64,000 nucleotides of DNA from positions 15,987,807 to 16,051,806 of the forward strand of contig NC_058144.1 of assembly GCF_011075055.1 (NCBI RefSeq), read 5' to 3'. The stretch comes from Mangifera indica. Its lineage: Eukaryota > Streptophyta > Magnoliopsida > Sapindales > Anacardiaceae. Position numbers and translations under genes: made by a program. A model generated the notes under the pieces. That model searched no databases. It worked only from the letters and a program-made list of their open reading frames with translations, and was not told the DNA's origin. This document shows positions 12,668 to 25,153 of the stretch, in pieces; position 1 is the stretch's first letter, and the number at the start of each line of letters is the position of its first letter.

Positions 12668-12979
12668 AAGAAATTATTAAATTACCCTCAGTAGTTATAA
12701 AGAGTTAGAGGTAGTTATCTTTTTATAAATAAGATTAAAACTACTACCTATGGTTAACTGCTCCTATAATATTTCATACACAAAATATAGAACTCTCTAC
12801 TTCCTCATTTTCTCTATGCTCTCTATTTCTACGGAAAGAAAATCATAACATTATTCACAGTAGGAAAGGCAAACAAGTGTTATGGAATCATTTGAAGGCA
12901 TAAATTTCATCAATTAGCACCATCATCAAATTGTGAACCGTGCATGTCTAATTTTGATCATGTTTAAATAATGGTAACA
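12668..12979 (+). mobile_element. Copia 5' LTR, 3' portion, plus orientation
   Basis: Inverted copy of 8028-8375. It ends ...ggtaaca at 12979 directly before a primer-binding site, so the right boundary is firm. The left part of the LTR is missing: at 12667 the sequence changes to minus-strand integrase. Confidence 0.75.
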
Positions 12980-12980
12980 T

Positions 12981-12994
12981 TGGTATCAAAGTCG
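12981..12994 (+). other. Primer-binding site (initiator-Met type)
   Basis: TGGTATCAAAGTCG follows the LTR end after one spacer base. It matches the start of the plant copia consensus complementary to initiator-Met tRNA with one change (AGAGC to AAAGT region). Confidence 0.75.
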
Positions 12995-12999
12995 TGTTT

Positions 13000-14945
13000 T
13001 AATGGATATATATGGGTTATGATTGATGTTATCTGTTCTGAATCCAATTCTATGAATAGTGATCAAAAAAATTTTTAGTTTTCTTTATAAAATTCATATT
13101 GCCTTTTTTAGTCAATTTGAAGCAACTGAGTGAATTTGATGCATAGAATCATATGAGGATAATTACTAGATGATTGTTGCATGTTTTAACTTGAAAATTG
13201 CATCAAAATCAGCTTTGAATTAACAAATCCAAAAGCCTAAAAGTCACCTTATGTTGTGAATTCCTTGCCCAAAATTTGTTAAATTTTGGTGATGTTAACA
13301 CTACAGATTTGTGTGAATAGTATCGCCGACTTAAGGGCTTTAAAAGCCTAACGTGCCATCATTGATCGATAGCCAGATGATGACTAATTGAATGACAACA
13401 AGATTAGGGTTCTTGCTTACGCACGGGTTGTAATAAGTCTAGAAATGGGAAAAAGATAAAGATTTGTGAATAAGAACAAGCGATACAAGTGCAAAAGAGA
13501 TAAAACTATTCTGATATGCTATAATTGTAGGCACAAAAGTCACTTTGCCCATGAGTGCACAAAGTTGAAAAAGATATCGTCTTATCTTATCTCAAATAAT
13601 GAGATTTATGTTTCTAGTACCATTTTATTTATTAAATCTCATCTTATGTGGATTGTAGACTCAGGAGCCACAAACCATGTAGCTCAAGACAAAGGAGTTT
13701 TTGTAGAGTTTTTGCAGAGCTTTGTCTAATACTGAAGGAGACGCAATGGATTTATGTAGGAAATAACACAAAATTTAAAGTAAAAGGAATAAGCACATGA
13801 AAATTAGTTTTATGTGCTGTCAAACCTTATACTTATATGAAGTCCTATACATTCCAGAAATTTGATGAAATTTGGTCTCTGTACTTGATCTATTACAACT
13901 AGTATATAATTTGCTTTTCTATCAAAACTTGGTTAAGATTTATTATAGTACTACGTATTTATAAATATGGATTTCTATTAGATGGTTTTATGGTGCTAAT
14001 CACCTTATTATGTAATTATTATAATTATGTTAGTTTTTCATTATTTACAACTTCTAGTAGTATGGATATAGATGCAAATATTTGACATGTTAGATTAGGG
14101 CACATTTACCAAATAAAATGAATAGATTGGCTCGTGAAGGTTTATTAGGACCTATCATAAAATTAGATCTATGTGTTTGTGAGCATTGCCTAATAGGAAA
14201 AAGTATAAAAAAACCATTTGGCAAAACTGTTAGAGTTGATCTTCCTTTGCAACTTGTGCACTTAATTATTTGTGGTCCTATGAATGTCAAAACTAGACAT
14301 GGTGCATCATATTTCATTATTTTTGTATATGATTATTCATTTTTTGGTCATGTCTATTTGATCTCCCATAAGTCAAAAGCAATAAATTATTTTAGACATT
14401 ACATAAATGAGGTTAAGAATCAATTAGACAGAAGAATCAAAGCCTGGAGAATTGATCAAAGTCATTAATAATTATATATTGAATTTACAAAATTATGTAG
14501 TGAAAAAGAAATAGTGAGGCAACTAACAATTCCAAGAACTCGTAACAAAATGGTATAACAGAGAGAACAAACTGAACTTTGTTAGAAATGGATAGGTTCA
14601 TGATGGTGCAAGTAAATCTTCCAACTTCTTATTGGGGAGATGTCTTGTTGACTGCGACTTATGTACTTAACTGAGTGCCCACTAAATTAGTTACTTGCAC
14701 TCTCTATGAGTTATAAATAGGTAGAAAACATGATTTAAATATATTATGAACTTGTGGTTCAACAAAACATATCCATGTCTTCTTCCATAAATTTAGAAAA
14801 TTGAGACAGAGAGGAAAGAAATGTGCCTTTTTAAGATGCTCTAAACATTACAAAAGGTACATGTTTATTGAGGGGAACTCTTGGCTACTCGAACTTGATG
14901 ATATCTTGATCTTAAATCAATTTGAGAAAACACTAAGACACTTTT
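13000..14945 (+). pseudogene. Ty1/copia gag to integrase fragment
   Basis: The gag N-terminus before 13460 is too decayed to read. A perfect CCHC knuckle, CYNCRHKSHFAHEC, sits at 13517-13558. The protease active site WIVDSGATNHV follows near 13650-13682 with the catalytic DSG intact. A GAG-pre-integrase/integrase piece runs 14086-14465 (CEHCLIGKSIKKPFGK, then the zinc-finger to core transition and SYFIIFVYDYSFFGHVYL). Further integrase C-terminal blocks are readable with stops to about 14940 (AYVLN-like, then KCAFLRCSKHYKRYMF). No RT follows; at about 14945 a gypsy element in the opposite orientation begins. The integrase differs from that on the minus strand at 11959-12667, so it is another family. 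Confidence 0.8.
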
Positions 14946-16930
14946 GAGTTTGTTAAAGAGATCATCTACCTTTAGAAATGGTACTTATTCTTCTTTGTCA
15001 CTTTGTTCAACTTTCGGTAGTTGATGCACACCCTCATCAGTCCATCTTTCTTTCTAACAAATAGGATCAGTGCATTCTAGAGTTAGTGGCTCAGTCTAAT
15101 GAAGCCACTATCTAACAAATCTTGTAGTTATTTCTTTAACTCCTAAAATTTGATTTGAGCCATTCTATATGGCGTCTTTGAGATTGGAGTTGTCCCCAGT
15201 GCTAGTTTGATACTAAACTCTACCTTTTTCTCAAGTGTAAACCTTAGAAAACTATTATGAAACACATTTGGAAGTTTTTGTACCATTAGAGTATCTTTTA
15301 CACCTAGGACTACCTCATCTGACTTGCTCACTATATGTGCCAAACATCTTATACACCTTTTACTTAGTATCTTTTTGGCCTTAACATTATTGATCATCAT
15401 GTTGAGAACTCAACCATCTCCAAAGGTAAACTTATTACCATTATCTAAGCTGAACCGAACTTTCTTTTTTATGTGGTTTGTTTTTCCCCATATTTACTCA
15501 AGAAGTTTATGTCGAGTATTATGTTAATATCTGGCATGTCTATCACTATCCAATCAAGGCTAACTTTCAGCCACCTAGATAAACTGTCTCTCTTATCAGC
15601 ATATATTTACTATAGACTTTGTCTCTATCAAACATCTTTATATTAATCTATGAAACTTGTGTAGGCTTTAACCCTATCCTCTCAACTATGTCACTTGTAA
15701 TAAAAGAATGTGTAGCATCAAAGACAATTAAAGCATATAAAGTATAGGAATGGAAAATTAACTTACTCGTCACTGCTAATAGGGTGGCCTTAACTTGGGT
15801 ATGTGGTGTTGTATATACTCTGGTTTATTGATTTGTGGGGGCTAATGTTACTATTGCTAGACACTCTTTAGTCGAATGGTCAGGCTACTTGTACTCGTGA
15901 TACTCTCGCTAATTGGTTAAGCATTCACCAATATGTCTCTACCTACATATATGACAAGTCAAGGGCATTATCTCGCCTCGATAAAACCTTTGTCCTCTAA
16001 TTCTTACCTTTTTGTCTTTTCTTGTTACTTTTGAACTAAAAGGTCTTTTTGCTTTTACTGTCCCTATTGTCGCCCTTTCAATGGCCTCCTGATACTACCT
16101 AATCTAATCTTTGGACTGGAACTACTAGAATGGGTTAGTCTGATACATCTCTGTTTCTAATCATCCATTAACTCATGGCCTTTGATCTTTATACCCTACA
16201 TAAGGCCTTTGAATATAATCTAGGTGCATTGTCTCACATCATTACATCCTTAGCTATGTCTAATCTAAACCTACTAAAGAAGGTCTTCATCTCACCCATA
16301 TTGGTGCTAGCTACCCTTAGGGCATACTTGGCTAGGTCATTTAACTTAGACAAGAACATTTTTATTGTCATGTTGCCCTACTTCAGATTGATGAACTCTT
16401 GGGCTTTCATATATAAAATATATTCTTATACGTACTCCTTCTTGAAAGCCAACTTAAAATTAGCCCAACTCATCTATGTGAGTCGATAGGTTTTACATAA
16501 CATTTGTCACCATGTCTTAGTATCATTTTTTAGTAAAAAACTAGCATACTAGATCTTTTCTACATTTGACATCATAAACAACCCTATGACATCGTCTATT
16601 GCCTCTAACCACTCCACAATTGGAACTTTACCTAAAACTGAGTTGTACCTAAACTCAAGAGGCTGGCATCTGCCTGTTAGATTATAAATAAGGTAAAGTT
16701 GCCCTCTACTACCACTTGTAACTATAACTAGGGGCTACTATACTACTAGCAGAGCTTGAATTGAATTCTGAAGCTTTTCAATTCTTCTTGATAACCTTGT
16801 ATTCAATCTGTCTGATAATTGTACTATCTATAGATGGTGTTGCTACTATATAAGAGGCTTGTCCTAGAGCCTTTGTCTAGCTCTTCTCTTAGTTAGGGAG
16901 CTCGGAACATCTTTAATCAACCTCCTAAAT
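14946..16930 (-). pseudogene. Ty3/gypsy gag-protease-RT fragment, minus strand
   Basis: Order on the minus strand, from high to low coordinates: gag N-terminus (about 16930-16700), a capsid-like region (16690-16030), two CCHC knuckles near 15956-15860 (TCHICR.RHIGEC, with a stop between, then a degenerate second one), an aspartic protease near 15790-15530 (VFDATHSFITSDIVERIGLK, D-A-T in place of the usual D-S-G), the RT N-terminal linker (15400-15143, EVEFSI-like: KKVEFSIKLALGTTPISK) and RT motif [18 protein letters not shown] at about 15045-14985. It stops within RT near 14946, facing a copia fragment tail to tail. The double knuckle C-x2-C-H-GEC is typical of plant gypsy gags. Heavily mutated. 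Confidence 0.85.
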
Positions 16931-17118
16931 CTCTTTGTCCTATAAGGATAACATAACTCAAGCAAGTGTACTACTTAACTTAATACAGGTTAAAACATAC
17001 TTATAACAATAGGCATATAAGAATGGTCAACATTGTATGAGGGGCTGCTTTTCTTACTAAACTTACTTAATCAATTTTCAGACACTCTAAGGTTTAACAC
17101 TTTTTTAGGTTCTAAAAT

Positions 17119-17134
17119 CATGCTTTGACACCAT
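17119..17134 (-). other. Primer-binding site of the minus-strand gypsy element
   Basis: The minus strand reads TGGTGTCAAAGCATGA just inside the LTR end, a close variant of the initiator-Met complement. It fixes the orientation and the 5' LTR boundary at about 17139. Confidence 0.7.
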
Positions 17135-17138
17135 AAAT

Positions 17139-18000
17139 GTAACACAATTCTCCATATACATACCTTTACATGGAATATGACTCGAAGAGATATGCACCAG
17201 TTAACTTCTTATTTGAAACAATTGAATACATGAGGATGAATTCAAATTTAAACTTAAAGCATGCAAAAAGGTGTAATAAATTACTTTATTCATAAAATTG
17301 AAAATCAATTATAAAATACTATGTCTAAAATCTAACTCATAAATATAAGTGCCTAAACATGAATTGTAAAATCTCAACTGAAATCAAATTCTTAAAATAT
17401 CAAAAGCTAGAAATGATAGTTTTGCCTTCACCCTCATACAAGTACTCGACTGGATCGATAGCTCATTCACATGCCCCATAACTCACTTCTAACTGTAAAA
17501 CCATAAAAGAGGAGCGTGTAAGTGAAAAACACTCAATATATAGGTGACTTCTCAATACCTAGCACGAAGCATAAAACTGAAGTTCGCATTCTACAACTAA
17601 ATCATTTATGTGGTTCATCTGGATATTTTCTAGCAATCTCTTTTACCTATTTGTCTACACTTGGAATCCTTGTACCCTAAATAAATAGGCCATCTCATAA
17701 AGTCTACTAAGGCTTAAGCTGATCTTGGCATATCAAATGTTCTAGTAAAAGCAATCGACATCTTAGATATCTAACTAACTATTTTGCCTTGCATAAAACC
17801 TAGGGATTAAATAGTATTTTCTATTTCAAAGTATACACAGGGCATTTCTTGACCTTGTATCCCTGTGTTACTCATGTCACATGCACACAAGCATCTTGCA
17901 ATATTGCATCCCCATGTTTGCTTTCATACATAGGCATACTTCTTAGCTCTACATAGGTATCCACTTTTAGGGAAGCCATATATTGATGTGTATCTCATAC
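17139..18000 (-). mobile_element. Gypsy 5' LTR, minus orientation (outer end uncertain)
   Basis: Starts on the plus strand with tgtaacaca next to the primer-binding site. No second copy exists in the window, so the outer end is only estimated; by about 18000 the leader of a copia LTR begins. No TATA box was assigned. Confidence 0.5.
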
Positions 18001-18040
18001 TATATGATCGTGTTGTACGGTTTTAGTGTATTATTAACTA

Positions 18041-19823
18041 GCAAAGTGGTGGAATTAAAAATTTAAAAATATATATCAAAGATCTTAAAACCCATCTAGG
18101 ATACCTGTTTTAATGCATTGATTTATGAACATGTTAAACATATATATAGTGTTTATAAATTATATTTGCGTTGTTGGCTTTTCCAAGACTTCTCATGACT
18201 ATATAAAGATTGTTGTCCAACCTTCTTGAAGCAACACCTTGGTATTTATATGGAACACGAATGAGAGGCGATCCAAAAGGAAGCTGGCTAAGGCTTCTAT
18301 CAATTGGATCTTAGAAATTGGATCACATTAATGGAAGTTTGATTTATTTATAAAGTGTGCATGAATCCTAAGTTAGTTAGAACCCTAACTACTTAAATGA
18401 TAAGGTGTCTAAGAGTTCTTATTAAATTAAGACTCTTGATTTATTGAAAGTTTTAATGCATAGAAATGCTAATTAAATTAGGATTCCAACTCAACCTAAA
18501 CTTTATATCAAACAAGAACTTTGAATTTATTGAAAATTTTAATCCATAGGAATCCTAATTAAATTAGGATTTCAACTCAACCTAAACTTTCTATTAAACA
18601 AAGACTTTGAAGAATTCTTAATTAACTAAAACACTTTACCATAAGTTAACTCAACTAGTTAACTCACATCCATCATTTAGTCATGCTCGATTAGATCTTA
18701 AGTGGGTCTAGTCAAAATCATGCAGTGCATTTGCACGATGCCATGTGACACCATGCACACCAAATGATTCTAGTCAAAACACGTCCATACGTTTCCCTCT
18801 TTCCATGATCTCAAATTGCTGTCAAACGATCCTTACCTCTTGGTTCATATCACCCTTTAATACATGTGACTTATAAGCTCTCTATTGAATCAGTAATATT
18901 GAATTTGAGTTGAATTCAAACACAAACCAAGATTGGCCTTTAGCAAAATGACATGACCATCCAGAGGATAGAGTATCAGTGATCATCTCTATAAGCTTTG
19001 CAATATCATAATTACGTGCAATTTAATCCTTTCATCAACCGATATCTCTTAAGGTTAAGACGTAAAAATATGTCTATCTCAATAGTTCCTCTATACGAGC
19101 TGATACATATTAATGACTTACACAAATTAGACTATAACCTCATTTTATTGTAGCCATAGATTTAAATAGTCATGAATCTTTTTTAGCATTCTCACATGAG
19201 ATATCTTTTCTTATGCTTTAGAGTGATAAATCTTTTATTGATTAACCATAGCCTTCATGTATCTCACATTATGGTTGTCCACTATCTTTATGATACCCTT
19301 ATTATGACAATACATTGGATAGTGTTAAATCATATTGATCCTGATAAGAGATTGTCTAGCAACCTTAAGTCAAAAGATCACATGCACCCATAGTATTTAG
19401 AGGATTTGTTCTATAGACACTGGAGAAATCATCCATATAGATATCCTCAAGTGAGGCATACACCCATGTGTTGCACCAAGTCGTTAGTAAACAACTTCAA
19501 AATGTGAGAATTGTCACCACCTTTTGGTGGGGTCACTCAACACTATGATAATCCCACCACCATTATATGTGCCTTTGGTCATTGTAATGTCAAGATTATG
19601 GACATTTCTAAAATGACCATCTAATGTGTGTATAGGGTTCCCATGATGAGTTATTTGATCCCCTCGTCACAATTCATTTATTATGATTCACACAATCAAA
19701 TCATAAACAAGCATATAAACTGAATAACTATAAATCCTTTTATTAATTAATGAAATAAATTACAATTACAAATATCAAATCAATTAGCTCATGGGCATCT
19801 ACCCTAACCCCTATAAGCTTCTT
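18041..19823 (-). mobile_element. Long copia LTR, minus orientation (copy A)
   Basis: About 1.8 kb that aligns with 59349-60882: shared words include tcatcaaccgatatctctt, agattggcctttagcaaa, ctgatacatattaa, aatcctaattaaattaggat and aaatatcaaatcaatt near the outer end. The outer end (gggcatctaccctaac) matches the ggcacttaccctaaca terminus of the second copy. No coding region. About 40 bases of leader-like DNA lie to its left before the gypsy LTR. No matching target duplication was found, so solo LTR versus truncated element is undecided. Confidence 0.7.
18425..18600. repeat. 86-bp tandem duplication inside copia LTR copy A
   Basis: The word aggatt.caactcaacctaaa occurs at 18480 and 18566, and the preceding tttaat.cataggaat segment is also repeated. 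Each copy includes the near-palindrome aatcctaattaaattaggatt, which also occurs at about 59760 in the other LTR copy. Confidence 0.7.
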
Positions 19824-21425
19824 CTCAAGATGAACCCACTATTATTCTTATGAAGTTTTTCTATAAGAGGATACACGAGCATGTGGCTATTCTACATAGC
19901 CGTGTATCGCAAACTACGATTTTCTGGTCTATTGGTTTTACAATTTTTGAGCTATTTCTAATGAACCAATCATACATAGTTATTTCAGGCATGTCTCTAA
20001 GCATCCTAATTAACACATTTGAAACCAAGAACTCATAGACATGCTCAGGTTATCGAATCTTGATCAATTTATCTCAATTCTTTAAACTTCCTCTATTATT
20101 ATCATGCTTGTCACATCAATTCAATATTTTCCAAAACTCAATCATGAAAATAGTATATTAATCACCATAATCCATCCATACAAAAACATATCATACTAAT
20201 CAAATAAATCACAACTTAACCACCGAATGCACCATATTAAATTGGTTTCCATTGACAAACTTATTTTCATGTGGTTGTGGCTGTGGTAATTTTGACGATC
20301 AAAGTCTCCCTTTTGGTGCCTAAGACTCTTAACTCTCTCTTTTCTCTATGTGCTTGGTGGCTATTCTCTTGGTTCTGAAGGAATTATATACCAAATAATG
20401 CACATTAGCCTTACACCTAATTTTATTTTACCTACTAGACACGACACATAAAAGTATTTTTCTTACACACAGGTATCTATGTTTTTTCTCAATGAAGAAA
20501 ATTTTGAAAATCGTTACAAAACGAATCTTATCCAAGAATTCAAATTCCACGATGACAGAAGATCATGTGTTCTAGAGCACACGAGCTATGTCTTTCCTAT
20601 ACTTAGCCATTTTCACCTACTCAATGTTTTCTACCATTCCAAGGCACGAATAGGTGTCACCCTAGCAGTGTACGATTGTCCCTACTTAAAGTTCATCATT
20701 AATCATAATTAAATATAAAGAGAAAAAGACTTAAATGCCCTTGAGCTTACTTGTGTGTGTTACATCATCATACCTTATGAATAAATAGTTGATTAATTGT
20801 AGAGTAGCCATGAATTTATTCATTGTCAACATGATAGAAACATATGGATAATAAATAATAGGGGATTAATAGTCATGATTCAAAGGTTATAAACTTATTA
20901 CATATAGAGCGAATCACACTTGAATGTCATGATTTTGAGCTTTATTAAATAGTAACATAGATGCAGTCATATGATAATAGATGTCTTACTTATTGATAAA
21001 CCTAAATATAAAGAATTAATACATCAAGGGCTAAATGGTAATAATCCAAAGTTAAAAAGCTAAAGTGTAAATAATGGGAGTTTGACCTTAGGTTGGATTT
21101 TATAATAAATTTCACAAGTTCTCATGTGAGTGGCTTTATTTAAATTACATTAAGAGAATTTTCTCTCAACTTACCATCAACTCATTCATTGAAACCTTAT
21201 GATCTAATAGTCACGTAAGTCCCTAAATGACCTTCATGTTAATACATCTTTGTGGTTGCTTTCGTGTGGGCGAATGGAGGCCCCACTATCTTATAGGTGG
21301 TTGTGAAAGAGTCAAAAAAGGACTTGAGGGGGAATTCTATGAGAAAAAGCCTCCATGTGTAAGTTTAAATCCAAAATTCAATTCTATTATATGTATAACA
21401 TCCCCTAGATCCATGGTAATGGTTT
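19824..21425. other. Gap: no recognisable gene
   Basis: AT-rich DNA with short open frames (for example 20479-20712) that resemble no family I recognise. Phrases such as aaatgcccttgagctt suggest old LTR sequence, but no boundary or primer-binding site supports a call. Confidence 0.4.
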
Positions 21426-21610
21426 TGTGATCAAAATTTTTGTATTTAATAACATGTTTCCACTGCCACACATGTTAGAAAACAAATCATAAAGCTTTTA
21501 ACTGTAACCTCTTACCTTTCCATATATGGTAATTAAAACCATTCATATTTATCATTTTGCTTGTACTGAATTCCATAGTCAACACACAAGGCTAAGAAAA
21601 ATCCTAACCC
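21426..21610 (-). pseudogene. Copia gag N-terminus fragment, minus strand
   Basis: Immediately inside a primer-binding site, the minus strand encodes a short copia gag start with the signature FNYHIWKGK, equivalent to the FxGxNYxxWKxxM motif of UBN2-type gags. Homology is lost at about 21426. The same family is present at 27400-28020, where more of gag remains. Confidence 0.6.
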
Positions 21611-21626
21611 ATGCTTTGATACCAAT
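21611..21626 (-). other. Primer-binding site of a minus-strand copia element
   Basis: The minus strand reads ATTGGTATCAAAGCAT, a one-base variant of the initiator-Met complement. Confidence 0.75.
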
Positions 21627-21628
21627 TT

Positions 21629-22250
21629 GTAGTTAATAATACCTTTTTATGGATTTTTGGACAAGATTTCTTAACTCAATCACATACAAAATAATATAAA
21701 CAAAATCATAACGAAGAGCACTTACAAAGTTTACATGGAAAAACCATATGAGAATAATATTCAATTATATTAAATAAAGTTTATACCTGAAATATTCTAG
21801 ATAACATACTAAAGTCACCAATAACATCTCCACAAGAGAACATAAATATAACTAGAGCACAAAAAACAATTGAAAGCTTCTCTCTAACATATTTTCCTTT
21901 CTTTTCTAAAACTTTTATTGCTCTCTACTTTTTATTTATTCTATTGTCGATTGATATATGATTTTATTTCTTTGCATCTCTTTTTTTATAGTTTTCCTAG
22001 GTCACCATCCCCATAAGCACTTTTGCTTGTAGTCTATGTGAAAGCTTTTAGTCACTTCCCATAAGGCTTCCATGATAAGCCTTTTGATAGTAAGTTTCTT
22101 CTCATTTTTCTTTATTTCATGTGGATCTCATCACTTGGGTAAGACCATCTAACACAAACTGACACAATACGACTTAAATTGACCTAAATAATATAACAAA
22201 TTGTGTCATGTCATGTCAAACACGTAAGTGACCAAAGTCTAATAGATATT
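21629..22250 (-). mobile_element. Copia 5' LTR, minus orientation
   Basis: Begins next to the primer-binding site. Its first 70 bases match 27963-28020 (cc.tttat.gat.tttggaca.gattt). The outer end is not resolved; about 22250 is an estimate from the change in composition. Confidence 0.5.
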
Positions 22251-22355
22251 ATATATAAAGGGCTAAGGTTCATTTGAATGCTAATAAAAAGACAAGGAAA
22301 AAAAGTTCATATAAAGTGATTCTATTAAAAGGACAAAATCAACTTACTTATGGAG

Positions 22356-22505
22356 GAGAAGAAAGACATCACACAAAATGTATGTGCCCACAACAAGAAG
22401 CCATCTAATGAGTCAATGACCATTATGAATGAGAAGAAAGACACCACACAAAATGTATGTGCTTGTAACATGAAGCCATCCAATGAGTCAATGATAACCA
22501 AATTG
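22356..22505. repeat. 75-bp tandem duplication
   Basis: Two adjacent copies start at 22356 and 22431 (gagaagaaagac.ccacacaaaatgtatgtgc ... ccatc.aatgagtcaatga). They differ at only a few positions, so the duplication is younger than the surrounding decay. Confidence 0.8.
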
Positions 22506-22738
22506 TAGTAATAATTATAAAATTGTTTATTGAAAAAGTTACAAATAAATAATCCTTATTGCTTCATAAATCAAATGAATTGATAAAATTAAGAAGAGCA
22601 CAAACTTTAAAAAAAAAAAAGTTTGGTTGTCAGTTGATCGCTGGCTCATTTCATCAATGAGTGGCTGGCTAATCCTTGTTTGGTAGATGATTTGGCAACC
22701 TTATGGCTGGTGGTCACTAGGTTTGGGGTTAGTTAGGG

Positions 22739-22930
22739 CAAGGATAAACTTGTTAGTTAGGACAAGCCCTCATCACTTAAAAGCTATAGAAATGCATTTT
22801 AATTAGTACATGTGCACTTTAATCCCTGTAAGTGTGCACACTAGATCCAAGCTTGTAGAAATGCATTTTAATTGGTGCATATGTGTTTTAAACCTTGCAA
22901 GTGCATACACAATATAACACATACAGACGT
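22739..22930. repeat. Short dispersed module plus a 68-bp tandem duplication
   Basis: The module aaggataaacttgttagtta.gacaag followed by ccctcatcactta.aagctat at 22739-22795 recurs, with its halves in the other order, at 26326-26401. Next to it, agaaatgcattttaatt occurs at 22789 and 22857 as a 68-bp tandem pair. Confidence 0.6.
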
Positions 22931-24089
22931 GCACGTAATATAATAGACAATGGTCTCTCTTTCCTTTTTAATTCATGGCATGTAGTGTATTTTTTTTTCT
23001 TTCCTTAAAAAATGACGGAGGTTTAGCCTCCATTGATGCCATAAGTTAATCCTTTACCAAGTGCATAATGACAAACTAGCCTAGAGATTTCATACACTTG
23101 ACTCTTCGGATGCATCTTCAATATTCATGACGTACAACCTACTAGTGTGATTCATGCTTGGTGTGCATGTTACACGATAGTGTTCTTGCAAGTGTGTATT
23201 CAATACCCTATAAACTCCAAATGTGCTTAGGCCATCAGTCTGGCTCCTAGCAACATCGAGAGATGACCCAACCGAAACACAACTATGAAATTCTCATATG
23301 CCTGTGTCTTATTGTTGACTGCCACACTCCACTATTGACTTTTGTTAATCTGAAGTTTTAGGGGTCTTAATTTCTCTAACCATCCATTACAAATCTCTAT
23401 CTATAAGTTTCTATGCTCACACAAATTTTATTAACACAAATTGCGAAACTCTATTCCAATGAATGTGTGTATATGTCATTTATCTGGTTTTCTATGACTC
23501 ACACAAAAACCATAAGCACATGTAATTTCTCACATATAAAGACTAAGAAAGCACACCCACATAATGTACATAATTTGCACTCCTTGACTTGTACAAAACA
23601 CAACATACAAAGACCATAATTACAAGGCTTAGATGCAAGAAAATTAAGGATTGATAGCCTACCTCTCCTCTAACGATCATGTCGGTTTTCATGTGGCAAA
23701 TGTTTCTCTAACGATCTCCTTCCTTATTCAACGCATAACAACTTCTCCTTTCTCTTTCTCTTTGTGTTTGAGTGTTGTGAAATTCAAAAAGGTTTGTCAG
23801 TCCCTTCTATGTCATAGCTTGTGAAAATAAAGGGAAAACAATTATCTTTCATGGTTTCTCTTTTTCTAACACAATTCTCTAGAGTTATATTAAAATAGAG
23901 CAAAGTCTATGGGATTTCTATTTAAATTCCCAAAACACAATTATTTGTCATCCATAATTATTCCAACACCTTATTTAACACACATACATATATATATGTA
24001 TATATATGCTTTAATTTTATTCCCATAAATGCATAAAGGTACACATAATTGTCTGTTGTACATGATCTTATTTGAATTTTCTTCATGCT
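22931..24089. other. Gap: no recognisable gene
   Basis: AT-rich with a TA/CA microsatellite around 23980-24010. Phrases near 23640-23960 are LTR-like, but no terminus or primer-binding site was found. Confidence 0.4.
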
Positions 24090-24657
24090 ATGGACAATAA
24101 TAAAGCATTCAGATTGGATGGATTTGATTTTTTCTTTTTTAGGCAGCTTGGAGCTTAGTTGACATGGACTTTACAAAGGTTATCAAATATTTCTTCATCT
24201 TGGGAAATCTTCTTAGGGAGGTAAATTGCACCATCCTTGCCCTAATTCCTAAGTGTTCTAAGCCTTTTTTTGAAAAGATTTCAAGTCAATAGCTTGTTGC
24301 AGTGTCTTCTATAAATGCATCACTAAGATAATGGCTAATTGCCTTAAAAACTTGTTGCTTGACTTTATCAACATTGCTTAAAAAGCCTTTGTAGTTTGAA
24401 GAAGGATTGAGGACAACATCTTGCTTTGTCGAAAGCTTTTTCAAGGCTATAGCACAAAAAAGCAACAAAATAGAAAATGTGCCATTAAGGTTGATCTCAT
24501 GAAAGCTTATGATACGGTGAATTGAAGGTTAATTCTTGTGATTTTAAGGTCTATTAGTGTCCACTCAGTTTTCATCAATTAGGTGAGATTCAAGATTAAA
24601 AGAGGTTTGTGTCAAGGTTTTCTTATCTCTTTTACCTTTTTGTGATAGCCATAGAGA

Positions 24658-25153
24658 TAAGGTTAGACTCGAAAGCTAACTTGACTCATTTCAGTTTGGT
24701 TTGAATTCGTTTGCTTTGAATATTAACCAAGTTCAAGTTAAGAGGTTTAACTCATTTTAAAATTGGGCTAAACTCAAGCTCTAGAAAGTTTGACTCGGTT
24801 TGGCTCATGAGCTAGATAGAAGGCTTGATTTAGTTGAAACTTGGCTTGTGATTCAATTCAAATTATGTTAAATAATTATTAAAAGACGTCATTTTTTTAA
24901 TGAGCCACAAATTCAAACCATGAATTTAAGTCATATAATTGGGCCATAAATTTAAGCCATATATCCAGACTATAAATTTTAGTCACAAATTTAAGCAAAC
25001 CTCAAACCAAACCATTTTCATTCAAATCAAACTCAAACTACCCTTAATATTGGCTTAAGGAATTTAAGTCAAACTTAAGTTAAGCTATTTTTAATTCGAA
25101 TTAAACTCGAATTGATAGGTGTTTGAGTTTGGTTCGATTTGTATCTGCCCCTG
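24658..25153. mobile_element. hAT-like MITE inserted in the LINE RT
   Basis: The right end finishes in CTGCCCCTG, whose inverse CAGGGGCAGATAC is a typical hAT MITE end; the left end, taaggttagac, is a degenerate match. Flanking 8-mers catagaga and cataaagg agree at six of eight positions, consistent with a hAT 8-bp target duplication. LINE RT homology stops on the left and resumes on the right, which independently supports insertion. Interior is rich in ttcgaatt / caagctc / aacttaag words and codes for nothing. Confidence 0.7.

Noticed and set aside
14090..14317. 75-codon open frame on the minus strand
   Set aside because: Antisense shadow of the plus-strand copia pre-integrase domain.
22596..22623. 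Poly-A run as the tail of a further LINE or SINE
   Set aside because: No LINE or SINE sequence was recognised upstream and no target duplication was seen.
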